The notes below the pieces were generated by a model. The model was not told where the DNA came from, did no database searches, and saw nothing but the letters and a program-made list of their open reading frames with translations. The translations under genes were made by a program, and so were the position numbers. 64,000 nucleotides of DNA, taken from contig NZ_CP159834.1 of NCBI RefSeq assembly GCF_047730165.1, positions 1,922,001 through 1,986,000 on the forward strand, read 5' to 3'. How positions within the stretch are numbered: the first letter of the stretch is position 1; each line of letters starts with the position of its first letter. Positions 56,256 to 64,000 of the stretch are shown here, piece after piece. The DNA is from Patiriisocius sp047730165 (GTDB lineage Bacteria > Bacteroidota > Bacteroidia > Flavobacteriales > Flavobacteriaceae).

Positions 56256-56263
56256 TAAATTTG
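56256..56263 (+). promoter_or_regulatory. -7 promoter element of pyrR
   Basis: TAAATTTG fits TAnnTTTG. It overlaps the in-frame upstream start codon at 56261, which argues for the downstream ATG at 56291 as the pyrR start. Confidence 0.6.
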
Positions 56264-56290
56264 TATCCTGATTACAAATCAGAAACTTCT

Positions 56291-56830
56291 ATGAGCCAAA
56301 AAGTGTTACTCAACGCAACCGAAGTACAAATCGCACTTCAACGACTGGCTTGTCAATTAATTGAAAATCACGATACATTTAAAGATACGGTACTTGTAGG
56401 CATCCAGCCACGAGGTATTTTTCTTGCAGAACGTTTAAAAGCGATGTTGCAGAATGAATATAAAATTAAAGGAATCCAACTTGGCTATCTTGATATTACT
56501 TTTTATCGAGATGACTTTAGACGAAGTGAAAAGCCCTTAGAGGCAAACAAAACTATGCTTAACTTTATTGTAGAGGATAAGAAGGTGGTATTCATCGATG
56601 ATGTTTTGTATACAGGGAGAAGCATAAGAAGTGCGTTAACGGCAATACAGGACTTTGGTAGACCACTAGAGATTGAGTTGCTTACGTTAATAGATAGACG
56701 CTTTAGCAGGCATTTACCTATACAACCAGATTACAGAGGTAGACAAGTAGATGCTATAGGAGGTGAGAAAGTAAAGGTATGTTGGAAAGAAAACGATGGT
56801 GAGGATGCAGTATACTTAGTAAGAGAATAG
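56291..56830 (+). CDS. pyrR: PyrR: pyrimidine operon regulator / uracil phosphoribosyltransferase
   Basis: 179 residues from ATG 56291 (MSQKVLLNATEVQ). The PRPP-binding motif VVFIDDVLYTGRSIRSAL and GIQPRGIFLAERL are typical. PyrR binds UMP/PRPP and in many bacteria attenuates pyr transcripts; a phosphoribosyltransferase activity is usual. Transcribed ahead of pyrB with a 162 bp gap in which I cannot identify a PyrR-binding attenuator with confidence. Confidence 0.93.
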   Translation: MSQKVLLNATEVQIALQRLACQLIENHDTFKDTVLVGIQPRGIFLAERLKAMLQNEYKIKGIQLGYLDITFYRDDFRRSEKPLEANKTMLNFIVEDKKVVFIDDVLYTGRSIRSALTAIQDFGRPLEIELLTLIDRRFSRHLPIQPDYRGRQVDAIGGEKVKVCWKENDGEDAVYLVRE

Positions 56831-56992
56831 GAGTTTTAAATTCATAGTTTATAGTGTGGATTTGGAGGTTTTAAATGAAAAGTAGATGCAAAGAACAACC
56901 CCATGTCCTTTTGCTAAAAGGTATTATGTTGGAAGTTTTAAAAAAGGATAAAAGATTTTAGGTTAAGATAAAAGAGTAGCAAGATTGATACG

Positions 56993-57934
56993 ATGGAATT
57001 AAGCGCAGACCATTTATTAGGAATAAAATACATCACTGAAGATGATATCCAACTCATTTTTGAGACGGCAGATCATTTTAAAGAAGTGATTAATAGACCC
57101 ATTAAAAAAGTACCCTCTTTACGTGATATTACTATAGCAAATTTGTTTTTTGAAAATAGTACCCGCACAAGACTTTCATTTGAACTAGCAGAAAAAAGAC
57201 TTTCTGCAGATGTAATTAATTTTTCTGCGTCTTCGTCATCCCTACAAAAAGGAGAAACCCTTATTGATACCGTAAACAACATTCTATCTATGAAAGTTGA
57301 TATGGTGATAATGCGCCACCCAAATCCGGGAGCGGGTGTCTTTTTATCTAAGCACGTAGATGCAAAAATTATCAATGCAGGTGATGGGGCGCATGAACAT
57401 CCCACTCAGGCATTATTAGATACGTATTCTATAAGAGAGCGACTTGGTGATGTTGCAGGAAAGAAGGTGGTAATCGTAGGAGATATTTTGCACTCTAGAG
57501 TTGCCTTGAGTAATATTTTTGCACTTAAAAAGCTAGGAGCAGAAGTAAAAGTCTGCGGACCAAAAACTTTAATGCCGAAGCATATTGAATCGCTCGGTGT
57601 CAGCTATGAGCCTTCTTTAGTCAAGGCACTTAACTGGTGCGACGTAGCAAATATGTTACGCGTACAGAATGAACGAATGGATGTAAGTTATTTTCCATCT
57701 ACTCGGGAATATATACAGCAATATGGTGTGAATAAGCAACTATTAAACAGCCTCGATAAAGAGATTGTATTAATGCACCCAGGACCCATCAACAGGGGAG
57801 TAGAGATTACAAGCGATGTTGCAGATAGTAAGCAAGCAATTATACTTGATCAAGTGCAAAACGGAGTAGCAGTGCGTATGGCTGTTATTTATTTGCTAGC
57901 TGCAAAAATAAATAGAGGTGAAGGTTTACAATAA
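56993..57934 (+). CDS. pyrB: aspartate carbamoyltransferase catalytic chain
   Basis: 313 residues, usual length. The carbamoyl-phosphate motif is FENSTRTRLSFELA, followed by GDGAHEHPTQALLDTYSI and the late motif MHPGPINRGVEI. It makes carbamoyl aspartate for pyrimidine synthesis. No pyrI regulatory chain gene is next to it; the inactive dihydroorotase homologue at 47126 could be its structural partner as in Pseudomonas or Aquifex (inference). Confidence 0.96.
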   Translation: MELSADHLLGIKYITEDDIQLIFETADHFKEVINRPIKKVPSLRDITIANLFFENSTRTRLSFELAEKRLSADVINFSASSSSLQKGETLIDTVNNILSMKVDMVIMRHPNPGAGVFLSKHVDAKIINAGDGAHEHPTQALLDTYSIRERLGDVAGKKVVIVGDILHSRVALSNIFALKKLGAEVKVCGPKTLMPKHIESLGVSYEPSLVKALNWCDVANMLRVQNERMDVSYFPSTREYIQQYGVNKQLLNSLDKEIVLMHPGPINRGVEITSDVADSKQAIILDQVQNGVAVRMAVIYLLAAKINRGEGLQ

Positions 57935-57948
57935 AAAAAATGTAAATT

Positions 57949-58284
57949 ATGAAGATTGAAAATAAAGATAATTATGTTATCCTAGCAGATGAGTATAAGG
58001 ACATCAATGGTTTTGTGTCGTTTTTAGACTATCAAATCCCCGCAAAATTTAAAGGCCAAAATGTGGTGTTAAACTTACTTGACTATGACGCGCTTATCCT
58101 AGAGCAGTTAATTATGTTTATGAAAGTAAACACGCAACACAGAGCTACAAAACAATCTTTTGTGATAGTTACAAATACGGTAAATCCTGATGATATTCCT
58201 GAAGAACTTTTTGTAGTGCCCACATTACAAGAAGCAGAAGACATCATTGAAATGGAAGAGATTGAGCGCGACTTAGGGTTTTAG
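57949..58284 (+). CDS. small STAS-like protein between pyrB and rnz
   Basis: 111 residues with an alternating strand/helix pattern (KGQNVVLNLLDYD, QSFVIVTNT) and an acidic C-terminus (EDIIEMEEIERDLGF). It starts 14 bp after pyrB and precedes rnz. The pattern resembles STAS/anti-anti-sigma-like proteins; I am not sure. Linkage to rnz suggests a shared transcript. Confidence 0.7.
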   Translation: MKIENKDNYVILADEYKDINGFVSFLDYQIPAKFKGQNVVLNLLDYDALILEQLIMFMKVNTQHRATKQSFVIVTNTVNPDDIPEELFVVPTLQEAEDIIEMEEIERDLGF

Positions 58285-58415
58285 CTTCGGAACAATTTAT
58301 TGTTTTTTGCTTCAGCCGAAGATTTATTAATCACTTAGCTGCGTTAGATTAGTATGCTTGATTTATTTAATATCAATAGAACCGCCAACGATTGTTAATT
58401 ATATATTACTAAAAA

Positions 58416-59321
58416 ATGAAACTCACTATCCTAGGTTGTCATTCTGCTACTCCCAGATGGGATGCGCATCCTACGTCTCAATTGTTGGAAGTGAGTGGGC
58501 ATTTGTTTTTGATAGATTGCGGCGAAGGGACACAGGTGCAACTGCGCAGGTATAAAATAAAATTTGCAAGAATCAAGCATATTTTTATTTCGCATTTACA
58601 TGGAGATCACTTTTTTGGATTGGTAGGTTTAGTTTCTACATTTAGGTTGTTAGGTAGAGAAGCAGACCTCCATATTTATGGGCCTAAAGGGATAAAAGAG
58701 GCCATTACCCTGCAATTAAAGCTTGGGAAGTCTTGGACCAATTATGGTCTTTATTTCCACGAATTAGATAACTCAGAATCTGAGATAATCTTTGAAGACG
58801 ATGCTGTCTCTGTTAGAACCATCCCATTAAATCATCGGGTGTATACCAACGGATTCTTAATAAAAGAAAAAGTCACGGAGCGCTCTTTAAATATTCAGGC
58901 TTGTCGAGAGCATCAGATTGATAAAAGTTATTTTAATAAAATTAAACAAGGCGGAGATGTAATGGGTGCGAATGGTGTACTCATAAAAAACGCACTAGTT
59001 ACACAAGAGTCTGAAGCGCCAAAATCATATGCGTTTTGTAGCGATACTATGTATCATCCATCTGTGATTCCTATCATCAAAGGAGCGACTATGCTGTATC
59101 ATGAAGCCACTTTTCTAGAGTCTCATAAAGAGGTTGCAGTTAGAACCAAGCATAGTACTGCAAAAGAAGCGGCAGCAATCGCTAAAGAAGCAGAAGTGGG
59201 GGGGCTTATCGTAGGTCATTATTCAGGGAGATATGGCGACCATGAGATGTTTAAAACCGAAGCGCAAGAGCTTTTTGAAAACGTGACTTTAGGGAAAGAC
59301 GGGCTGGAGATTTCTTTTTAA
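58416..59321 (+). CDS. rnz: ribonuclease Z (tRNA 3' endonuclease)
   Basis: 301 residues, usual short-form length. The zinc motif is HLHGDHFFG, with later ligands in NHRVYTNG, CSDTMYHPS and KHSTA ... GHYSGRY. It cleaves tRNA precursors after the discriminator base; this fits the tRNA-Ser here lacking an encoded CCA. I chose ATG 58416, because another frame beginning at 58358 is a shadow. Confidence 0.95.
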   Translation: MKLTILGCHSATPRWDAHPTSQLLEVSGHLFLIDCGEGTQVQLRRYKIKFARIKHIFISHLHGDHFFGLVGLVSTFRLLGREADLHIYGPKGIKEAITLQLKLGKSWTNYGLYFHELDNSESEIIFEDDAVSVRTIPLNHRVYTNGFLIKEKVTERSLNIQACREHQIDKSYFNKIKQGGDVMGANGVLIKNALVTQESEAPKSYAFCSDTMYHPSVIPIIKGATMLYHEATFLESHKEVAVRTKHSTAKEAAAIAKEAEVGGLIVGHYSGRYGDHEMFKTEAQELFENVTLGKDGLEISF

Positions 59322-59594
59322 AATGAAATATCTCTAAACGCATACGAGTTGAGATTGAATTGGACATTTTACTACGACAACCATCCTGCTATTTCATTTT
59401 TAAATAAATTTTAGATGATGTTACTTTTTTTAGAATTCACTTCGACTAAAAAAGACGGCATATGTCTTACATCTTATTTCTTTCAGTGTAACAGTCTTAC
59501 GCCCGAGTTAATTACATGAAAATTAACCCAAATTTAATGGAGTCGGGTACGCGATGCGGGGCATTCTTTGTAACTTTACATAAACACATTGTAC

Positions 59595-60239
59595 ATGGCA
59601 AAAGACTTACAGGCATATCGTAAATCATATGAAAAAGGCGAACTCAAAGATGCGCTGGTTTCAGAGAATCCTTTTGTGCAGTTTGAGCAGTGGTTTTCTG
59701 TAGCTGAAGACAGCGATGCTGTGGATGAAGCAAATGCGATGACATTAAGTACAGCAGACGCTTCTGGAATGCCTAGAGGTCGAGTGGTGTTGTTGAAAGA
59801 GGTGACAGATGAAGGTTTCATTTTTTATACCAACTACGGAAGCGAAAAAGGAAAAGCCATTGCAGTAAATGATAAGGTCTGTATCTCATTTTTTTGGGAA
59901 GGACTAGAACGTCAAATAATCATAAAAGGGAATGCTACTAAAATTTCCGAAGAAAAATCTAAAGCCTATTTTGCGCAACGACCACGTAAAAGCCAACTAG
60001 GAGCGGTAGTGAGTGATCAAAGTGAGAAGATTGATTCTAGAGATATAATAGAAGAAAGATTAGCTGCGCTCGAGAAGCAGTATAAAGGACTAGAAATGCC
60101 TAAGCCAAAAGAATGGGGAGGGTATTTAATTAAGCCCTTGGAGTTTGAGTTTTGGCAAGGACGCCAAAGTAGATTACACGACAGGATTCAATACGCATTG
60201 CTTAATGGCGAATGGGAAATATCAAGATTACAACCATAG
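59595..60239 (+). CDS. pdxH: pyridoxine/pyridoxamine 5'-phosphate oxidase
   Basis: 214 residues from ATG 59595; an upstream TTG at 59589 adds only two residues. FMN-binding and substrate motifs are RGRVVLLKEV, the RPRKSQLGAVVS block and the C-terminal FEFWQGRQSRLHDR. It oxidises PNP/PMP to pyridoxal 5'-phosphate. The stop is 38 bp before the SixA-like gene. Confidence 0.95.
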   Translation: MAKDLQAYRKSYEKGELKDALVSENPFVQFEQWFSVAEDSDAVDEANAMTLSTADASGMPRGRVVLLKEVTDEGFIFYTNYGSEKGKAIAVNDKVCISFFWEGLERQIIIKGNATKISEEKSKAYFAQRPRKSQLGAVVSDQSEKIDSRDIIEERLAALEKQYKGLEMPKPKEWGGYLIKPLEFEFWQGRQSRLHDRIQYALLNGEWEISRLQP

Positions 60240-60277
60240 CCGGTCATACTAATCATTATTTAATTAAAAAAGCAACA

Positions 60278-60763
60278 ATGAAAACATTATATATGTCGCG
60301 GCATGCAAAATCGTCGTGGAAGCAGGATGTAACAGACCATCAGAGACCATTAAAAGGAAGAGGAGAAAAAGATGGTGTTTTGGTTTCTGCATATGTAGCA
60401 GATAATTTTCCTGCACCAGAGTTGATTATCAGTAGCGAAGCCGTGCGTGCTTTATCTACAGCAACGTATTATAAGGATGCTTGGAGTATGGAAGCTCAAA
60501 ATTTTAAAACCAATAATGACTTATATGACTTTAGTGGTCAACAAGTAATGCGCGTCATTAAAGATCTTAATAATAGTAATAATTGCGTAATGATTGTGGG
60601 GCATAATCATGCGTTTACGGCTATTGCAAACATGCTAGGGAGCGAGTACATGGATAATATGCCTACCTGTGGTTTTGTCGCGATCGAGTTTAATGTAGAA
60701 GCGTGGCAAGATGTAACAAAGGGAAAAACGATACACCGTGTTTTTCCGAGAGATTTAAAATAA
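60278..60763 (+). CDS. SixA-like histidine phosphatase
   Basis: 161 residues from ATG 60278; a longer frame starting at 60212 would overlap pdxH. The phosphatase RHG motif is MSRHAKSSWKQ and the second histidine is in IVGHNHAFTA. SixA-family proteins dephosphorylate phosphohistidine on signalling or PTS proteins. It leads the polyphosphate gene pair with a 19 bp gap and may be cotranscribed. Confidence 0.88.
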   Translation: MKTLYMSRHAKSSWKQDVTDHQRPLKGRGEKDGVLVSAYVADNFPAPELIISSEAVRALSTATYYKDAWSMEAQNFKTNNDLYDFSGQQVMRVIKDLNNSNNCVMIVGHNHAFTAIANMLGSEYMDNMPTCGFVAIEFNVEAWQDVTKGKTIHRVFPRDLK

Positions 60764-60782
60764 TGTGTAGTAAACAAACCCT

Positions 60783-62876
60783 ATGACATCAAAGAAATCC
60801 CAAGAAATAACTGAGAATGTTTATACTAATAGAGAGTTAAGCTGGCTTCAGTTTAATGCGCGTGTATTGCAGGAAGCAGATGATAAAACAACACCGCTCA
60901 TTGAGCGATTACGATTTTTAGGGATTTTCTCCAATAACCTAGATGAGTTTTTTAAGGTGCGTTATGCCACCATAAAGCGTATTGCAGAAGCAGGTAAAGG
61001 AGGTCGAAGCTACTTAGGAGGCTTTAGTGCAAAAGAACTACTAGAAAAAATAACCGAGACAGTTATTGAGCAACAGAAGACAAGCCTAAGTATTCTTAGC
61101 GCCATTAAAACAGAACTTCAGAAAGAGAATATTTTTATCATTACTGAGAAAGAAGTAACGAAGTCGCAAACTACATTTATTACCGAATACTTTGTCAATA
61201 AGGTAAGTCCTGCATTAATGACCATAATGATTGGGGAACTTGAGAAATTTCCTGCATTAAAAGATAGTGCGGCATATCTCGCCATAAAAATGGTGATGTC
61301 TAACGATGATGATACTTTTGAGACGGAAAAAAACTATGCTCTTATAGAAATTCCTAGGTCCATTGATCGCTTTGTTGTGCTCCCAAAAGACGGCGACAAA
61401 CAATACATAATTCTGCTGGATGATTTAATTCGCTACAATCTACACAACATTTTTAACATATTTAAATATGATAAAATTTCGGCGCACATGATAAAGATCA
61501 CTCGTGATGCTGAGCTCGATATTGATAGTGATTTAAGTAGGAGTTTTATAGATAAAATTTCTAAGAGTGTTAAGAATAGGAGTGCAGGTGATCCGGTACG
61601 TTTTGTATATGACAAAAACATAGACAAGGAAACGCTTGATTATCTAATGAACAAAATGGGCGTGGATAATACAGATAGTGTGATTCCTGGAGGTCGCTAT
61701 CATAATCGTCGTGATTATATGAAATTCCCTAGTTTGGGTCGCGAAGATTTGCAGTATAATAAAATAACGCCCTTGCCTATCAAAGGACTTAATTTACAGA
61801 GCGGCCTTTTTGCAGCTATTGCTGAGAAAGATTACTTACTCCACGCACCTTATCAAACCTACGCTTATGTCGTAAAATTATTGCGACAGGCTGCGTTAGA
61901 CCCTAATGTGCGTACTATCAAGATTACTATTTATCGCCTTGCTCAAATATCACACATTGCAAGTTCGCTTATAAATGCAGCAAAAAACGGCAAAGAGGTT
62001 ACAGTGCAGATTGAGTTGCAAGCTCGTTTTGACGAGGCGGCAAACATAAGATATGCAGAGCAAATGCAGAGTGAAGGCGTGCACCTTATTTTTGGTGTTG
62101 CAGGATTAAAGGTGCATTGTAAAGCCTGCTTGATTGAAAGACTAGACGCATCTGGAAAACTAAAGAGGTTTGCGTTTGTGAGTACAGGTAATTTTAATGA
62201 GTCTACCGCAAAAGTGTATACGGATTACACCTTGTTTACGGCAAATCAAAAAATCTGTAAAGAGATAAGTCGTGTGTTTGATTTCTTTCAGGTGAATTAT
62301 AAGATTAAGAATTATAGTCACCTTATCGTTTCTCCACATTACACGAGAGATGCTATTTACCAGCTTATTGATGATGAGGTAATGAACAATATAAACGGTC
62401 GTAAAAGTGGTATCAAGTTGAAATTAAATAGTCTCTCAGATCTTAAAATGATTGATAAGCTTTATGGCGCAAGTAGAGCTGGAGTTAAGATTAAACTTAT
62501 TGTAAGAGGGATTTGTTGCTTGATTCCTGGTATGAAAGGAATGAGCGAAAATATCGAAGTGATCAGTATCGTTGATAAATTTTTAGAACATCCTAGATTG
62601 TTCATTTTTGAAAATAATGGAGACCAGAAAATTTACATTTCTTCTGCAGACTTTATGGGTAGAAACCTAGATCATCGCGTAGAGATTTCTTGCCCTATCT
62701 ATGATGAGGAGATTAAAAAAGAAGTATCCGACACCTTTAATATTTGCTGGAGCGATAATGTAAAAGCACGGAAAATTTCAGGAAAAATAAATAACTCTTA
62801 TCGTACTAACAATAATAAAAAAGTACGCTCGCAATTTGATTTATACGATTTCTACAAAGAAAAACTAAATGCCTAG
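60783..62876 (+). CDS. ppk1: polyphosphate kinase 1
   Basis: The 697-residue protein matches PPK1 length. N-terminal NRELSWLQFNARVL, the catalytic-histidine region KVHCKACLIER, and FVSTGNFNESTAKVYTDYTLF (core STGNFNES) are typical. It synthesises polyphosphate from ATP. The stop overlaps the ppx start by 8 bp, so translation is coupled. Confidence 0.96.
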   Translation: MTSKKSQEITENVYTNRELSWLQFNARVLQEADDKTTPLIERLRFLGIFSNNLDEFFKVRYATIKRIAEAGKGGRSYLGGFSAKELLEKITETVIEQQKTSLSILSAIKTELQKENIFIITEKEVTKSQTTFITEYFVNKVSPALMTIMIGELEKFPALKDSAAYLAIKMVMSNDDDTFETEKNYALIEIPRSIDRFVVLPKDGDKQYIILLDDLIRYNLHNIFNIFKYDKISAHMIKITRDAELDIDSDLSRSFIDKISKSVKNRSAGDPVRFVYDKNIDKETLDYLMNKMGVDNTDSVIPGGRYHNRRDYMKFPSLGREDLQYNKITPLPIKGLNLQSGLFAAIAEKDYLLHAPYQTYAYVVKLLRQAALDPNVRTIKITIYRLAQISHIASSLINAAKNGKEVTVQIELQARFDEAANIRYAEQMQSEGVHLIFGVAGLKVHCKACLIERLDASGKLKRFAFVSTGNFNESTAKVYTDYTLFTANQKICKEISRVFDFFQVNYKIKNYSHLIVSPHYTRDAIYQLIDDEVMNNINGRKSGIKLKLNSLSDLKMIDKLYGASRAGVKIKLIVRGICCLIPGMKGMSENIEVISIVDKFLEHPRLFIFENNGDQKIYISSADFMGRNLDHRVEISCPIYDEEIKKEVSDTFNICWSDNVKARKISGKINNSYRTNNNKKVRSQFDLYDFYKEKLNA

Positions 62877-63786
62877 CTTGTTAAAAATAGAAAAATATGC
62901 AGCCATAGATATTGGCTCAAATGCCATACGTCTTCTAATTGCTACTGTGATTGAGAAGGAAGGCTTTGCGACTCAGTTTAAAAAAACGTCACTGGTTAGG
63001 GTGCCTATTAGACTAGGAGCAGATGTTTTTCTGGAAGGGAAGATAAGCGACATTAACTATGACAGAATGAAAGATGCGATGACCGCGTTTTCACTAATTA
63101 TGAAAACACACAAAGTGGTCAACTATCGGGCCTGTGCTACGTCTGCGATGCGAGAAGCCTCAAATGGAAGTGAAGTTGCTAAAAAGTTAAAAATTGATAC
63201 AGGTGTAGACATACAGATTATAGACGGAAATGATGAAGCGTCTATCATTGCCTCTACAGATTTAAAACACCTTATCTCAGACAACAAAACATTCTTGTAT
63301 GTGGATGTTGGTGGCGGAAGTACAGAGTTTACGGTCTTCTCAAACGGCAAAAGTATTATCTCAAAATCTTTTCAATTAGGGACGGTTCGTATTATTAACG
63401 ATATGATTAGAGATACCATTTGGGATGAGGTAAAAGAATGGGTGACTGCAAGTACAAAAGAATACAGCAAGGTTGATTTAATAGGTAGCGGCGGAAATAT
63501 TAACTCCATTTACCGATTTAGCGAAAAGAAAGTAGGTAAGCCTTTAAGTTATTTCTTCTTAGCTAATTTTTATGACAGAATAAGAGATTTAACTTATCAC
63601 GAACGCATCTTTGAATTACAGATGAATCCAGATAGGGCAGATGTGATTGTACCTGCGACTCGTATTTATCTTTCTGCTATGAAGTGGTCGAAGGCGAAGA
63701 ATATTTATGTACCAAAAATTGGTCTGGCAGATGGGATAATCAAGAGTCTTTATAATGAGGCAATAGCAAAGCGCACTATAGTGTAA
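62869..63786 (+). CDS. ppx: exopolyphosphatase (Ppx/GppA family), short form
   Basis: 305 residues with the ASKHA motifs AIDIGSNAIRLLIA and VDVGGGSTEF, and GSGGNIN near the end of the catalytic domain. It lacks the long C-terminal HD-like extension of E. coli Ppx (about 500 residues), as usual for Bacteroidota. It probably releases phosphate from polyphosphate made by the coupled ppk1 product. The 3' end overlaps convergently with the desaturase gene by 11 bp. Confidence 0.92.
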   Translation: MPSLLKIEKYAAIDIGSNAIRLLIATVIEKEGFATQFKKTSLVRVPIRLGADVFLEGKISDINYDRMKDAMTAFSLIMKTHKVVNYRACATSAMREASNGSEVAKKLKIDTGVDIQIIDGNDEASIIASTDLKHLISDNKTFLYVDVGGGSTEFTVFSNGKSIISKSFQLGTVRIINDMIRDTIWDEVKEWVTASTKEYSKVDLIGSGGNINSIYRFSEKKVGKPLSYFFLANFYDRIRDLTYHERIFELQMNPDRADVIVPATRIYLSAMKWSKAKNIYVPKIGLADGIIKSLYNEAIAKRTIV

Positions 63787-64000
63787 CACTACTTTGGGCT
63801 TTCAGTTTTCGTCTTGTTTGTTTAATGGTAAGCGTGCTTCCATCGTGACTCCATCCCGGAGGTCCAAAGGTATACATGAATTTATGTCGCCAGTTTTTAG
63901 ACTTCTTTGTGTCCAGCCAAATATCTTTATACTCATGTGTAAGAATAGTCCAGATCTTATAGGAGTTAGGCGGATGGGATACACCAAATTCAATATCAAT
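63776..64000 (-). CDS. sterol desaturase-like (fatty acid hydroxylase superfamily) protein, 3' end only
   Basis: The frame enters from the right edge and ends at 63776-63778, giving the last 74 residues. It reads GVSHPPNSYKIWTILTHEYKDIW ... FMYTFGPPGWSHDGS, in parts HEYKDIW and FGPPGWSHDGS, a C-terminal signature common to Bacteroidota sterol desaturase family proteins. An overlapping frame starting with ATG (63802-63999) is a shadow. The histidine-rich diiron motifs are outside the window. Confidence 0.8.
   Translation of the reverse strand: MDIEFGVSHPPNSYKIWTILTHEYKDIWLDTKKSKNWRHKFMYTFGPPGWSHDGSTLTIKQTRRKLKAQSSVTL

Noticed and set aside
63802..63999. 65-residue minus-strand frame at the right edge
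   Set aside because: Another minus-strand frame (63776-64000) in the same place encodes a recognisable sterol desaturase C-terminus.

Overview
The window reads as a chromosome segment from a member of the Flavobacteriaceae (Bacteroidota). The evidence is low GC, flavobacterial TTTG / TAnnTTTG promoter elements (clear ahead of tRNA-Ser and rpsA), weak ribosome binding sites, type IX secretion (T9SS) C-terminal sorting domains, an outer-membrane TonB-receptor-like protein and a BatA-type protein. I do not assign a genus.

Left core (1-9740): a tight plus-strand cluster for neutral lipid and phosphatidate metabolism. It holds an ABC1/UbiB-type kinase (cut by the window edge), a wax ester synthase/DGAT with a C-terminal SCP2-like domain, two alpha/beta hydrolases, a very large acyltransferase-HAD phosphatase-acyltransferase fusion, and gpsA. 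GpsA makes glycerol-3-phosphate, the fusion could acylate it twice and dephosphorylate, and the WS/DGAT could cap diacylglycerol. tRNA-Ser(UGA) with a terminator follows.

Accessory region (about 9.74-43.1 kb), almost all on the minus strand: an AAA ATPase with a possible HEPN-like tail; a double DUF262-HNH protein; a broken Xre / C5 methylase / GHKL-ATPase module; a larger operon of C5 methylase, MutL-like GHKL ATPase, Z1 helicase, DUF4420 nuclease-like protein and AIPR protein, matching the MZA defence architecture but with a one-base frameshift in AIPR and a truncated controller; a three-gene cassette with a membrane J-domain-like protein; two almost identical SAM methyltransferases flanking a 2319-residue T9SS adhesin that contains a 652-residue tandem duplication; and a histidine kinase with about 18 coiled-coil repeats of 21 residues plus its response regulator. 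Gene blocks are separated by imperfect hairpins with cassette-like inverted ends, and a degenerate repeat of about 0.7 kb occurs about five times, carrying remnants of a small coding frame. Several pseudogenes lie at the right end.

Right core (43.1-64 kb): an outer-membrane beta-barrel receptor, ArsC, a carboxylesterase, a small membrane protein, a dihydroorotase-like protein without its metal-binding histidines, a BatA-like protein and a GAF histidine kinase on the minus strand; then, on the plus strand, a lipoprotein, rpsA, a T9SS protein, pyrR, pyrB, a small STAS-like protein, rnz, pdxH, a SixA-like phosphatase, ppk and ppx. A sterol desaturase-like gene enters convergently from the right edge.

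Most promising for new biology: the hairpin-bounded cassette arrangement of the accessory region, the repeated decaying element, the three-gene J-domain cassette, and the paired methylase modules around the MZA-type operon.
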